A DNA stretch of 64,000 nt from NCBI RefSeq assembly GCF_003946245.1, contig NZ_RHNN01000014.1, positions 32,268-96,267 on the forward strand, written 5' to 3'. Shown piece after piece: positions 25,959 through 34,377 of the stretch (positions are counted from its first letter, which is position 1; every line of letters starts with the position of its first letter). This DNA comes from Levilactobacillus cerevisiae (GTDB lineage: Bacteria > Bacillota > Bacilli > Lactobacillales > Lactobacillaceae). A model generated the notes under the pieces. That model did not search any database, was not told the DNA's origin, and saw only the letters and a program-made list of their open reading frames with translations. A program made the translations under genes and the position numbers.

Positions 25959-26615
25959 TCAGACGTCCACATGGTGTTTGAGTTGGGGGAAGACGTGAGA
26001 ATCTGCCCACGCCATCACAATTCCCTGGGTGACCAGCGCCCACACCGTGCCGAAGCCAATCGCGTGTAACTCTCCCGTAAACACGTAGGAGAGAATGATG
26101 ATCAACAGGGGCGGCGCGTAACTGGCCCACTGCGCGATGATGGCCGAGCCACGCAGGTATTTGAACCGCAGGATGTAGGCCAAGTCGTCGTTCGGATGCA
26201 TGATAATATTGCAACGATTATAAATGGAGACGGCAAACGCTACGCCGAACAGACCAACGATGTTGACAATCACCCGCCCGGTCAGCGGCAGGTTTTCAAC
26301 GCCCAGCCAGTTCCAGAAGTAGCCGATCCATTCGACCAGGTAACTGAAGGGGATGATGTACAGCAGGTTAGACACGAACCGCCGCCGGTCGAATTGGCCG
26401 AGCAACAGCTGGTTTAACAACGTAATCACGATGCCGTACATGAACAGCGTGGTTCCCAAGGGCACGTGAATCCAATTGGCCAGGTTGACGGAAGATCCCG
26501 TCCAGACGGCACTCCCGAGGTTAGTCGAGATGGTTAAGGCGTTGGCGGCTGAGTTCAGGACGATGGAGAAACCCAAAAAGCGCATACGTTGCCCAAAGTC
26601 CTGCATTTTTGCCAC
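25959..26615 (-). CDS. YczE/YitT-like multi-pass membrane protein
   Basis: A 218-residue protein with about five membrane segments. The stretches LGSAVWTGSSVNLANWIHVPLGT and FGVAFAVSIYNRCNIIMHPNDDLAYIL (Gly-rich, then MHPxD) are typical of the YczE/YyaS/YitT group of uncharacterised Firmicutes membrane proteins. Start: GTG at 26615 with CGGAGG 9 bp upstream; the later ATG lacks a good site. It stands alone, with a terminator directly downstream. No function can be assigned. Confidence 0.72.
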   Translation of the reverse strand: MAKMQDFGQRMRFLGFSIVLNSAANALTISTNLGSAVWTGSSVNLANWIHVPLGTTLFMYGIVITLLNQLLLGQFDRRRFVSNLLYIIPFSYLVEWIGYFWNWLGVENLPLTGRVIVNIVGLFGVAFAVSIYNRCNIIMHPNDDLAYILRFKYLRGSAIIAQWASYAPPLLIIILSYVFTGELHAIGFGTVWALVTQGIVMAWADSHVFPQLKHHVDV

Positions 26616-26695
26616 TACTGTTCGCCTCCGATTTTTTTGCTACAAGCTCTAGTGTAAAGGAAGTGGCGCCCAATGAAAAGGCCTTTACCACAATT

Positions 26696-27421
26696 TTACA
26701 TGCGGGCGGCGGACCGGTCGACAAAGTTTTTGAAAATCTGGCGCGACTCCACGTGGTGTTTGTACATGTTTTCCGGGTGCCACTGCACGCCCAGAATCTG
26801 GTCGCTGTCGCGTGATTCCAAGGCTTCGATGACCTGGTCGTCCGCGGTGGCCGCTACCCGCAAATTGGGGGCAACGTCCTTGACGGCCTGGTGGTGGCGC
26901 GAGTTGACGTAGGGCCGTTCGCCGGTCAGCGTAGCAAGCGTGCTACCGCTAACGACCGTGACGTGGTGGCTGGGTTGGTTGCCCATAGCGGCCTGACTGT
27001 GCTTGAGGCGAGCGGTGGGATCCTCACTCAGATCCTGGTAGAGGGTGCCGTCCAGGCCAACGTTAATCAGCTGGAGACCCCGGCAAATTCCAAGGATGGC
27101 CTTGTTGGCAGCGACGGCCTGTTTTAACAGCTCAATTTCAAAAAGGTCCCGTTTGCGATAGGTCTTGCCCAGCCGTACGTGGGGCTCCTCACCGAAGAAG
27201 GTCGGGTCAACGTCGGCCCCACCCAAGAAGACGACTCCGTCAAATAGCGGCAGGTAGTCCGCCACGTCTTCGGGATCGATGCTCGGTAAAATAATGGGCA
27301 GGCCACCAGTCTTGACGATGGCTTCCACTGCGGGCCGCGGGGCAAAAGCGGCGTTTCTTTCGTTAATAATATTGGTGGCCTCGTCGAGCGTATCGGCGGG
27401 CAAAGCAATCCGTGGGCGCAT
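26696..27421 (-). CDS. Gamma-glutamyl-GABA hydrolase-type glutamine amidotransferase fold protein
   Basis: A 241-residue class I amidotransferase-like hydrolase of the PuuD family. The triad is visible: the cysteine in GICRGLQLINV (about 112-122) and the His/Glu pair in VQWHPENM (about 218-225). FLGGADVDPTFFGEEP is typical of the family. Members split gamma-glutamyl bonds, for example gamma-glutamyl-GABA in putrescine breakdown, but no other polyamine gene is near, so the substrate is open. Start ATG 27421 has GGAAGGAAG upstream. A family 1 repeat starts 60 bp upstream of it. Confidence 0.86.
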   Translation of the reverse strand: MRPRIALPADTLDEATNIINERNAAFAPRPAVEAIVKTGGLPIILPSIDPEDVADYLPLFDGVVFLGGADVDPTFFGEEPHVRLGKTYRKRDLFEIELLKQAVAANKAILGICRGLQLINVGLDGTLYQDLSEDPTARLKHSQAAMGNQPSHHVTVVSGSTLATLTGERPYVNSRHHQAVKDVAPNLRVAATADDQVIEALESRDSDQILGVQWHPENMYKHHVESRQIFKNFVDRSAARM

Positions 27422-27480
27422 AGCGTCGCTTCCTTCCTTGAGTCTTCAATATGAAAATGGCGGTTAGGTGCGTTCCCGCC

Positions 27481-27648
27481 GGCGCGTTCAAGGTGCCCTG
27501 CTGTGGGGCCCGGTTCCAGCCTGGGAAGCGGGCTTCCACCTCGCCTTGAAACCTCGCAAGACCCGCGAGTTTCCAAGGTCGGCCCATGGCCTAAGCTGAG
27601 AAATCGCTCAGCTAATGCCATCGACACAGCTGGGCACCTTGACTCGCC
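27481..27648 (+). repeat. Family 1 repeat, copy D (forward, second subtype)
   Basis: The closing arms GGCGCGTTCAAGGTGCCC and GGGCACCTTGACTCGCC pair almost fully. GCTGTG pairs with CACAGC at the junction. Three hairpins follow: CCCGGTTCC/GGAAGCGGG, CCTTGAAACCTCGC/GCGAGTTTCCAAGG and AAGCTGAG/CTCAGCT. The architecture equals copy A although most helix sequences differ. The gap 27649-27948 has no gene. Confidence 0.8.
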
Positions 27649-27948
27649 TCTGGTCACTGACTTGGGTCGTTTCAGTTTCTGTGAGGAGTCAGTGCCGTTC
27701 AAATACCCGTTTGTCTGCAATTAACATAGAAAAATACAGCCAATGGGGTGGTCTCCTCAATAATTTAAGACGAGGAACCCCTCAAGGCTACGCGGTTAAC
27801 TGCACAACGCATAAGCTAAGTATACTCATTCTTGGCAGTAATTGAACGGTTGTTACCCGAAACTTTGGCGACTTGTAACGAAATAGTTAACAAATTTCGT
27901 AAATAACTTTACAATAAGGAAGTAGACTAAAATTTAAGCGAGGTAAAC

Positions 27949-28212
27949 ATGATGACAGAACGGCAGTTGATTCAAGAAATTTTGAATTCCGAAGCGGTTG
28001 AATACAGTTTCGAAAACGTCGATGAGGACTCAAAGGAATACACGCTTTTATTGAAACGGCAAGACAAGGATGTTCGGGCCGTAGAGACAATCAACGAAGA
28101 GATCAAGAACTATTTCGAAAGCGCTAACTTTGATTATCAAGAAGAGTTACATCCAGAAGGCGTGGACGATGACATTCGCTTGGTGATCAAGCGTAATAAT
28201 GGCGACAAATAA
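27949..28212 (+). CDS. Small conserved-looking acidic protein of unknown function
   Basis: An 87-residue soluble, acidic protein (TERQLIQEILNSEAVEYSFENVDEDSKEYTLLLKRQDK) with alternating helix and strand patterns. I do not recognise the family. The frame has good codon use, a site GCGAGG before ATGATG (27949 or 27952) and its own terminator, so it is very probably a real gene. No neighbour suggests a role. Confidence 0.7.
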   Translation: MMTERQLIQEILNSEAVEYSFENVDEDSKEYTLLLKRQDKDVRAVETINEEIKNYFESANFDYQEELHPEGVDDDIRLVIKRNNGDK

Positions 28213-28228
28213 AGAACAGGATTAACGG

Positions 28229-28259
28229 GTCAGTCAGAATTTTTGTGGCTGACTTTTTT
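28229..28259 (+). terminator. Intrinsic terminator after the small acidic protein gene
   Basis: GTCAGTCA pairs with TGGCTGAC around a GAATTTTTG loop, followed by TTTTTT. Confidence 0.8.
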
Positions 28260-28295
28260 GATGCCATCCGAGATTAGGATTTGCCACCTGCGGCT

Positions 28296-28453
28296 GCCAG
28301 AGATTTCGGCGTCTATGGGGACCGCCTGCGGCCTGAGGTACGGTCCTCCGGCTCGGTTTGAAGCCTGTCAAAAACCGACAGTCTCCAAACACGTCCCACG
28401 GTGTAAGCTGATTCTCAGCTAACACCGTTGTCACGGCTGCCTCTACCTCTGGC
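28296..28453 (+). repeat. Family 1 repeat, copy E (forward, second subtype)
   Basis: Outer arms GCCAGAG and CTCTGGC close the element with an inner GGC/GCC part. Hairpins: GACCG..CGGTC, GTTTGAAGCCTGTC/GACAGTCTCCAAAC and ACGGTGTAAGCTGA/TCAGCTAACACCGT. GGGG and CCCACGG mark the junction as in other copies. It begins about 85 bp after the stop at 28212. Confidence 0.75.
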
Positions 28454-28779
28454 CTCCTCCGGTTAGAATTGTGCTTTGACAATCAAGTCAGCGTGAATGA
28501 CAGTTGTAGCTATCAATGGTTGGCTGTTGATTTGCTCGTCATAGGCTCAAAACGAGTTAAAAAATTGCAACGAGAATTTCAGCAGCCTGCTCACAATGTT
28601 TCAATCTTCACTTGCACGAAAAATTAGTGTTAGTTGTATAATTAACGGTCTAGTGTCAAAGCACAAGCCAACGAGCACAACGCAACAAACCCACAACCGT
28701 CAAACGGCCAGTCCCCAACCGTCATTGGTCATTGGTTTCGCCGCCCCAAACCAGTAGCGGGGCAAAGCCACAACCAAGA
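28454..28779 (+). other. Gene-free stretch with a promoter before the HhH-GPD gene
   Basis: No open reading frame is convincing. TATAAT near 28638-28643 (in GTTGTATAATTAACGG) is a likely -10; TTGCAC about 19 bp upstream is a weak -35. If used, the transcript would carry family 1 copy F in its leader before the DNA repair gene at 29036. Direct words such as ACAACGCAACAAACCCACAACC make the region C/A-rich. Confidence 0.45.
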
Positions 28780-28967
28780 GCCGGAGGCAGCCAGGTACGG
28801 AGCCAGCTGTGTCGGTGGCGTTAGACCGAGTGGTTTTTCTCGGCCTTACAGCACGGGACGACTTTTGAGACGCGTGGTCTGCGCGGCTTAAAAGCGAGCT
28901 GGAGGCCCGCCCCCTCAGGCCGGAAGCGGGCCCCACAGCAGGCGTAGTACCTGGAGGCTGCAGGCGG
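28780..28967 (-). repeat. Family 1 repeat, copy F (reverse, second subtype)
   Basis: Outer arms GCCGGAGGCAGCCAGGTAC and GTACCTGGAGGCTGCAGGC pair along most of their length. Inside, read on the minus strand, CTGTGGGG pairs with the CACAG side, and hairpins of the copy D/M type follow (TTTTAAGCC..GTCTCAAAAG; GGCCGAG..CTCGGTC). The right end is about 70 bp before the repair gene. Confidence 0.78.
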
Positions 28968-29035
28968 ACGGTTACCCGTGCTTTTGACTTTGACTTAACA
29001 CAACACAACACAAGACAGAAAGGCAGGCAAAACCA

Positions 29036-29683
29036 ATGACGATTGAAGAGCTGTATAGAGAGATGGCGCAAGAGATGGGCCCGCAACCCTGGCTAAAGCC
29101 GGGCACGCCTTGGGCCGAAAAACCCGTAGAAATCATGCTCGGCGCCATTCTGGTCCAAAATACCAACTGGCGTAACGTGGAACCGTCGCTCCTGAATTTA
29201 AAACGCGTCACCGGTTTTGACCCCGCCAAGCTCCGGCAGTTAACGCCCACCACGATAACGCCCTTAATCAAGTCCAGCGGCTTCTACAATCGCAAGGGAC
29301 CCGCCATTCTTGACTTAGCCGATTGGTTGGGCCAGGCCGACGATGACCTATCACGCTTGAAGCAACGAGACGGCGCCAGTCTACGCCAAGACCTGATGGC
29401 CATTACCGGCATCGGCAACGAAACGGCCGACTACATTTTGATGTACACGTTGGATCACGGCACCTTCATGGTCGACACCTATGCGCGGCGGCTGTTCGGT
29501 TGGCTCGGGGCGACCATGCCCAAGACGTATCCGGCGTTTCAAAAGCAGGTGCTCGGTCAATTTAACCTAGAACTCGCGGATTATCAAGAATTTCATGCGC
29601 TGATCGATGAGTTTGGCAAGCAAGTGAAAAATGACAGCGACTTTGCCACGACATTTTTGGCCGGGCAAACGCTGACCTGTTAA
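29036..29683 (+). CDS. HhH-GPD DNA glycosylase-like protein (endonuclease III superfamily)
   Basis: A 215-residue DNA repair protein. It has the helix-hairpin-helix LMAITGIGNETADYILMY (about 120-137) followed by the catalytic aspartate in FMVDTYARRLFGW (about 144-156). The position of the endonuclease III lysine in the hairpin (GxGxKTA) is taken by Asn-Glu, so it probably acts as a glycosylase without strong lyase activity. The four C-terminal cysteines of the iron-sulfur cluster are absent. That fits the shorter, cluster-free Lactobacillales group. Start ATG with GAAAGGCAGG upstream; family 1 copy F precedes it. Confidence 0.85.
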   Translation: MTIEELYREMAQEMGPQPWLKPGTPWAEKPVEIMLGAILVQNTNWRNVEPSLLNLKRVTGFDPAKLRQLTPTTITPLIKSSGFYNRKGPAILDLADWLGQADDDLSRLKQRDGASLRQDLMAITGIGNETADYILMYTLDHGTFMVDTYARRLFGWLGATMPKTYPAFQKQVLGQFNLELADYQEFHALIDEFGKQVKNDSDFATTFLAGQTLTC

Positions 29684-29758
29684 CGGCGTAAAGCTTAAGA
29701 AAGTTTCAAGGGCGAACCAGTTCGGGGCAAACTCTAGCGTTTTTCACAAGCGACGTGC

Positions 29759-29792
29759 TATGATGGACGCAACGAATTTGGAAACGCTTACC
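29759..29792 (+). promoter_or_regulatory. glpK promoter and cre-type catabolite site
   Basis: TATGAT (29759-29764) preceded by TGC forms an extended -10. TGGAAACGCTTACC (29779-29792) lies just downstream and matches most of the CcpA cre pattern. A CcpA complex bound there would block elongation when preferred sugar is present. The assignment is by pattern only. Confidence 0.65.
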
Positions 29793-29821
29793 GAAGAACT
29801 ATCCTGGAGGGAGTTTTACAT

Positions 29822-31339
29822 ATGGCACTCAAACAGCCAGAAAATTATTTATTGGCGATTGACCAAGGGACCAGTAGCACGCGGGCGCTGATCTTTGACC
29901 ACACGGGGCGTAAGGTGATCGAAGGCTACAAGGAGGTGCCCCAGTACTATCCGCACAAGGGCTGGGTCGAATCCGACGCCAATGAAATTTGGAACAGCGT
30001 GCTGTCGGTGATTGCCAGCGCCCTGATTGACGCGTCGATTCACCCGGAAAATATTCAGGCTATCGGCATCAGTAGTCAACGGGAAACCACGATCGTGTGG
30101 GACAAGGTTACCGGCGAACCCATTTATCATGCCATTGGTTGGCAGAGTCAACAGACGGCGAGCCTGGCCAAGGAATTAGTTGCGGCGGGCCGGTCCGAAA
30201 CGATTAAAGAGAAAACCGGACTGGTGGTCGACGCCTACTTCAGTGCCACCAAGGTGCGCTGGATCTTAGACCACGTGCCGGGTGCGCAGGAACGCGCGGA
30301 AAACGGCGAGCTCTTATTTGGGACGGTTGATAGTTGGCTGGCTTGGAAATTGTCTGGTGGTAAGATTCACGTCACCGACTACAGTAACGCTAGCCGGACA
30401 ATGCTGTTTAACATTCACACGTTGGCTTGGGATGCGGATATTCTGAGTTGGTTGAACATTCCAGCGGCCATGTTGCCAGAGGTGAAGTCCAGTTCTGAAA
30501 TTTATGGCGTCACCCAGAACTTCCAGTTTTATGGGGTGGAAGTGCCCATTGCCGGGATCATCGGTGACCAATCGGCCGCGTTACTGGGGCAGTTGGCGCT
30601 GGAGCCCGGAACCGTTAAGAACACGTACGGTGATGGGGCCTTCGTCATGATGAATACCGGTCACGAACCGCAGTTGTCTAAAAATAATTTGTTAACCACG
30701 ATTGCCTATGAAATGAATGGTGAGGTCACTTACGCGCTTGAAGGGTCCATTCTGGTCGCCGGAACCGCGCTGGCCTGGCTGCACGAAAGCATGCAGATCA
30801 TCAGTAGCGTGCCCGAATCACGGCAGGCGGCGATGGCCTCGACCGACGAGGATGAAGTTTACGTGGTGCCCGCCTTTAACGGTTTGGGTGCGCCGTACTG
30901 GGATCCTGATGCGAAGGGGGCCGTCTTTGGCCTGATACGAGGGACTGACCGAAACGACTTCGTGAAGGCGACGCTCCAATCAATCGCTTACCAAACGCGG
31001 GACGTCTTGCGGACCATGAAACAGGATACGGGGATCGATATTCCGGAATTAATGGCCGACGGTGGGGCTTCCCGAAACCGCTACCTGATGCAATTCCAGG
31101 CGGATATTTTAAACATCCCGGTTCAGCGGGCGGCGGATGAAGAAACGACGGCGATGGGCGCAGCGATTGTGGCTGGGCTGGCCGTGGGCTTCTGGCAAAG
31201 CATTGACGAAATCAAGGAAATCAGAAGTGCGGGCCGAGTCTTCACGCCAAACTTGGACGAAGACCGCCGGAACCAACTGTACGCTGGCTGGCAACAGGCT
31301 GTGGCGGCTACGCGGGCGTTTAAACCGGATCAAGAATAG
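29822..31339 (+). CDS. glpK: Glycerol kinase
   Basis: A 505-residue FGGY kinase that converts glycerol to glycerol 3-phosphate with ATP. It has [16 protein letters not shown] (10-25), the glycerol contacts around SQRETT (84-90), [24 protein letters not shown] and [15 protein letters not shown]. In many Firmicutes the activation loop carries a histidine (YHFYG) that is phosphorylated by PTS HPr; here the same place reads FQFYG (Gln 235). This copy may therefore not be activated in that way. No glpF or glpD gene is adjacent. Start ATG has GGAGGGAG upstream; a bidirectional terminator follows. Confidence 0.96.
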   Translation: MALKQPENYLLAIDQGTSSTRALIFDHTGRKVIEGYKEVPQYYPHKGWVESDANEIWNSVLSVIASALIDASIHPENIQAIGISSQRETTIVWDKVTGEPIYHAIGWQSQQTASLAKELVAAGRSETIKEKTGLVVDAYFSATKVRWILDHVPGAQERAENGELLFGTVDSWLAWKLSGGKIHVTDYSNASRTMLFNIHTLAWDADILSWLNIPAAMLPEVKSSSEIYGVTQNFQFYGVEVPIAGIIGDQSAALLGQLALEPGTVKNTYGDGAFVMMNTGHEPQLSKNNLLTTIAYEMNGEVTYALEGSILVAGTALAWLHESMQIISSVPESRQAAMASTDEDEVYVVPAFNGLGAPYWDPDAKGAVFGLIRGTDRNDFVKATLQSIAYQTRDVLRTMKQDTGIDIPELMADGGASRNRYLMQFQADILNIPVQRAADEETTAMGAAIVAGLAVGFWQSIDEIKEIRSAGRVFTPNLDEDRRNQLYAGWQQAVAATRAFKPDQE

Positions 31340-31345
31340 GGATTG

Positions 31346-31384
31346 AAAAAACGGGATAGGCCGGTGGCCATATCCCGTTTTTTC
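31346..31384. terminator. Bidirectional terminator between glpK and the HTH gene
   Basis: AAAAAACGGGATA pairs with TATCCCGTTTTTT around GGCCGGTGGCCA, itself partly paired. T-runs on both strands serve the convergent genes. Confidence 0.9.
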
Positions 31385-31662
31385 TAGATAAATTGAATAG
31401 AAAGTTGCTTGTTAACCGCGGTGGCAATGTCGCCCAGAATCATTAGGGATACGTTCATTTTCCCAGCCTCAATGCGGGCGATGGTGGATTGCGGTTTACC
31501 GACTAGTTTCGCGAATGCCCGCTGTGTCAGGGCTTGTTCCTTGCGTAATTGGCGAACGGCAACAGCGGCATCCATATTCAGGCTTAGTTGCGTTGCTTGC
31601 TTGGCAAATGCTGAATCCTCGGCGCTTCGTTGCGCAATGTAGGCATCAATTTTAGTTGTCAT
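31384..31662 (-). CDS. XRE/HigA-like HTH protein 1
   Basis: A 92-residue protein whose C-terminal half is an XRE helix-turn-helix (RQLRKEQALTQRAFAKLVGKPQSTIARIEAG, about 38-68). The N-terminal part (IDAYIAQRSAEDSAFAKQAT) matches the DNA-binding antitoxins paired with RelE/HigB toxins. No toxin gene is next to it; instead a paralogue lies 30 bp upstream (31693-31968). Start ATG with AAAGGACC upstream. It may act as a free regulator or an orphan antitoxin. Confidence 0.78.
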   Translation of the reverse strand: MTTKIDAYIAQRSAEDSAFAKQATQLSLNMDAAVAVRQLRKEQALTQRAFAKLVGKPQSTIARIEAGKMNVSLMILGDIATAVNKQLSIQFI

Positions 31663-31692
31663 TGTGGTGGTCCTTTCGTTTGAATCTAAGTT

Positions 31693-31968
31693 CTAGATGA
31701 ATTTGACGGAGAGTTCTGTGTCCGTTGCTGCAGAAAGTTCAAGCAATAAGCCAAGCGTGACGTCCACCTGTCCTTGTTCAAGCTGATCGACAGTTGCGCG
31801 AGATTCGCCGATACGTTTTGCCAATTCAGTCTGTGTGAGTTTCTTTTCGGTACGAAGTTGGGCAACGGCAACCGATACATCTAAATTCAGTCGCTGCTGA
31901 TTAAGTGCCTTGGCAAATTTAGGATGATTTACCAAACGTTCTTTGATGTAGTCGCTAGTTTCACTCAT
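31693..31968 (-). CDS. XRE/HigA-like HTH protein 2
   Basis: A 91-residue paralogue of the following gene: both end in 'ATDTELSVKFI' / 'AVNKQLSIQFI' and carry the same XRE helix-turn-helix (AQLRTEKKLTQTELAKRIGESRATVDQLEQG). Sequence identity is moderate, so the pair is an old tandem duplication. Start: ATG 31968 (MSETSDYI) with GAGAGGA about 11 bp upstream; a longer frame to 32037 has no site. No toxin gene is upstream; a family 2 repeat lies beyond it. Confidence 0.75.
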   Translation of the reverse strand: MSETSDYIKERLVNHPKFAKALNQQRLNLDVSVAVAQLRTEKKLTQTELAKRIGESRATVDQLEQGQVDVTLGLLLELSAATDTELSVKFI

Positions 31969-32122
31969 TTGAAGGATTCTTCCTCTCGTTAGTGCGTCGC
32001 TGTTGAAACGACTTGGACCCTGCTGATATTGAAACATGTAAAACGTTCCGTACCTTGAACAATACGTGTTTTAGTGCCATAAAGCCAGTCAGACGACTTT
32101 CAGCTAAGCAAAAGTAAGGAGA

Positions 32123-32233
32123 GTGGGACAGAAGGCGGTTAGCTGGTGAGCATTAAGGCTGATAGCCGAATAATCCCGGGCTTGGATTGTTTGGCTATCA
32201 GGTTTAAGCGGAGCCAGCTGCCTTTTGTTCCAC
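32123..32233 (+). repeat. Family 2 structured repeat, copy e
   Basis: The outer helix GTGGGACAGAAGGC pairs with GCCTTTTGTTCCAC (G-U pairs allowed). AGCTGG before TGAGCATTAA pairs with CCAGCT after TTAAGCGGAG. The inner hairpin is TGATAGCC/GGCTATCA. CACGTTTCGGCAATA follows. All helices differ from copies a and d by paired changes while GAGCATTA and TAAGCGGA are kept. Confidence 0.8.
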
Positions 32234-32264
32234 GTTTCGGCAATATAAACTTGGCAATAAAAAT

Positions 32265-32294
32265 GAGCCTGGGGTTTTGTCCCCAGGCTCTTTT
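32265..32294. terminator. Strong terminator next to the PopT gene
   Basis: GAGCCTGGGG and CCCCAGGCTC form a perfect 10-bp stem with a short TTTTGT loop. A T-run follows on each strand. It closes the minus-strand PopT gene. Confidence 0.9.
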
Positions 32295-32301
32295 GAGTTA
32301 T

Positions 32302-33159
32302 TTATTTGTATTTCTCTTCCAACTGGCTCATCCAATACCCCAACCCGATTCCCACGGCCAAGGCCAGCACGCTCAAAAGCAACGTCATCCACGTGGTCCC
32401 GGCGTACGAAATGCTTTCGGCGGCGTGGCTGTTGGGCACCAGAATCAGAATGGTGCTGGCGGTCACGATGCCCAAGATGAAGTGGTAGACGCGCGAATGG
32501 AAGCGGTGAATCAGGTAGTCCATCCCTTTGGAAAAGAGGGCCATGGCCAGCATGCCGCCCAGCGCAATGGGCAAGTAAACGCCGAGAATATCGAGGTTCT
32601 TAAATCCCGTCAACATGGGCGTGAACAGGCCTAAAATGAGCAGCAGGTTAGACGGACTCAGACCCGGCACCAGCACGCCCAAGGCAATCAGCGCTCCGGC
32701 GACCACGAATCCCCAGAAGTTGGCGGGAAGGGTACCGAACAGGTCGCTCATGAAATACAGGAGGCCGCCGCTGATCAGCAGGGTGCCCCAGAACCAGAGA
32801 TGGTCGATGCCATCACGGGGCGCCTGTGAGCTGGCCGTCTGCATCAATGCGGGTAAGGTTCCCACAATCGCGCCGGCAAAGCCCCAGAGGACGATGACCT
32901 GCCAGTGGGCTAATAAATATTCTAATGGTGCGGACAAGAGGGCAATCCCCACGATGCCACCCAGGCCAACCGGCACAAAGTACCAGAAGTCCCGTTTGAA
33001 ATTTTGGCGGAAATGGGCCATGAATCCCAGTAAGCGTTCGTAAATCCCCAGGATGGCAGCGAGCACGCCGCCAGAAACACCGGGTAGAATAAAGCCCAGG
33101 GCGATAATGACCCCTTTAAAGAAGCGTTTCACCGGGCTGTCTGGTCGAGTCGTTTGCAT
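32302..33159 (-). CDS. popT: DUF368/PopT polyprenyl-phosphate transporter
   Basis: A 285-residue membrane protein with about eight segments. It has the DUF368 signatures GVIIALGFILPGVSGGVLAAILGIYERLL (15-43) and the internal echo GALIALGVLVPGLSPSNLLLILGLF. Work on this family showed that DUF368 proteins return undecaprenyl phosphate across the membrane for cell wall synthesis. The function here is by family. Start ATG with TAAGGAGA upstream; the gene stands alone with its own terminator. Confidence 0.88.
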   Translation of the reverse strand: MQTTRPDSPVKRFFKGVIIALGFILPGVSGGVLAAILGIYERLLGFMAHFRQNFKRDFWYFVPVGLGGIVGIALLSAPLEYLLAHWQVIVLWGFAGAIVGTLPALMQTASSQAPRDGIDHLWFWGTLLISGGLLYFMSDLFGTLPANFWGFVVAGALIALGVLVPGLSPSNLLLILGLFTPMLTGFKNLDILGVYLPIALGGMLAMALFSKGMDYLIHRFHSRVYHFILGIVTASTILILVPNSHAAESISYAGTTWMTLLLSVLALAVGIGLGYWMSQLEEKYK

Positions 33160-33303
33160 AAGATTCTCCTTAAATAGTCGGTTTGCGTTTTCCCTAAGAT
33201 ACCAGAGTTAGGGGTGGCGGCGCAATCTTCGGGCAAGAATCACAGGATAACTTAACATTTGTGACCGGATCGCCAATTCATTTAAAAAAAGTTATTTTAG
33301 CGC

Positions 33304-33334
33304 TTGACTTCGAGTCGCTCGAACCTCCTATACT
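33304..33334 (+). promoter_or_regulatory. MerR-type promoter with 19-bp spacer and dyad
   Basis: -35 TTGACT (33304-33309) and -10 TATACT (33329-33334) are 19 bp apart, longer than usual. The spacer holds the perfect dyad TTCGAG-TCG-CTCGAA (33309-33323). This is the layout of promoters that MerR-family activators untwist. It drives the SDR gene at 33370. No MerR gene is present in the window. Confidence 0.78.
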
Positions 33335-33369
33335 GAATCCATTCATTAAGAGATTGGAGCGATTTATTG

Positions 33370-34113
33370 ATGACAGTTGAAAATAAAGTAGTTGTGATTA
33401 CAGGGGCCTCTTCCGGAATTGGTGCGGCCACGGCTAAGTTACTCGCCAGCAATGGTGCCAAGGTTGTCCTGGGTGCGCGGCGTGAGGACCGGCTACAGGC
33501 GTTGGTTCAGGAAATCAAGGACGCCGGCGGCCAAGCGGCTTACCAGGTGACGGATGTTCGGGATGCTGCGGAAGTTCAAGGGTTAGTGGCGGTTGCCAAA
33601 CGTGAATTTGGCGGCATCGACGTCATCTTTAACAACGCCGGCATCATGCCAACTTCACCGATCAGCGCGCTGAAAACGCAGGAATGGAACGACATGATTG
33701 ACATTAACTTGCGAGGCGTCTTGAACGGCGTTGCCGCCGTGATGCCTGATTTCACTGCGCAAAAGCACGGCCAAATTGTCACGACGTCCTCCGTTGCCGG
33801 GATTAAGAGTTTCCCTGGCGCTGGTGTATACGGGGCCACGAAGTTTGCGGTCCGGAATTTGATGGAAGTGATCCGTACGGAAAGCGCGCAGGAAGGGACG
33901 AACATCCGGACCGCCACGCTCTACCCAGCCGCCATTAATACGGAATTGCTGCACACGATTACTGACGATGCGGCCAAGCAAGGAATGGACCAACTGTACG
34001 ATGCCGTGGGGATTACCCCGGATGCCATCGCACGCGTGGTCAACTTCGCCATCGACCAGCCGGCTGAGGTCAACGTGAATGAGTTTACGATTTACCCAAC
34101 CAAGCAGGCTTAA
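33370..34113 (+). CDS. Short-chain dehydrogenase/reductase (classical SDR)
   Basis: A 247-residue SDR. NAD(P)-binding GASSGIGAA (about 12-20), NNAG (about 90-93) and the catalytic serine and Tyr/Lys pair in TSSVAG...YGATKFA (about 139-158). The basic ARREDR after the second strand suggests NADPH. The substrate is not known; family members reduce carbonyl compounds and often answer to aldehydes or oxidants. That fits the MerR-type promoter upstream. Start ATG 33370 with GGAG about 10 bp upstream. Confidence 0.9.
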   Translation: MTVENKVVVITGASSGIGAATAKLLASNGAKVVLGARREDRLQALVQEIKDAGGQAAYQVTDVRDAAEVQGLVAVAKREFGGIDVIFNNAGIMPTSPISALKTQEWNDMIDINLRGVLNGVAAVMPDFTAQKHGQIVTTSSVAGIKSFPGAGVYGATKFAVRNLMEVIRTESAQEGTNIRTATLYPAAINTELLHTITDDAAKQGMDQLYDAVGITPDAIARVVNFAIDQPAEVNVNEFTIYPTKQA

Positions 34114-34185
34114 GTGATACGGTAAGTTTTCATGGCTTGATGTGAGTCTGGGTTGAATATGAGATATTGCTTTTTTTACAAGGTA

Positions 34186-34319
34186 CACTGAATGCAACGA
34201 AGGCAAAGGTGTTGTAGTGTCTTCGCTCAAGGTGTAGAAATCGCGGGGCCCGACCAATACTTTATAGAGCAAACAAAAATCGTCCTGGCTAGACAAGGTT
34301 TAGCCGGGACGATTTTTTT
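34186..34319 (+). other. Gap with strong terminator; possible short transcript
   Basis: After the SDR gene, 34114-34280 carries no open reading frame. CGAAG/CTTCG near 34198-34226 can pair. The stretch ends in a strong terminator: CGTCCTGGCTA pairs with TAGCCGGGACG, followed by seven Ts (34280-34319). The distance of about 170 bp from the SDR stop leaves room for a short RNA, but no clear promoter is visible. Confidence 0.5.
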
Positions 34320-34377
34320 GATCTCAAGGACCTAAAAAGGCTATCACCGCAAGCCGCGGTAATGGCCTCACAGTTAA

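Noticed and set aside
27124..27720. Minus-strand frame of 198 codons
   Set aside because: It overlaps the start of the amidotransferase gene in another frame and runs through family 1 copy D.
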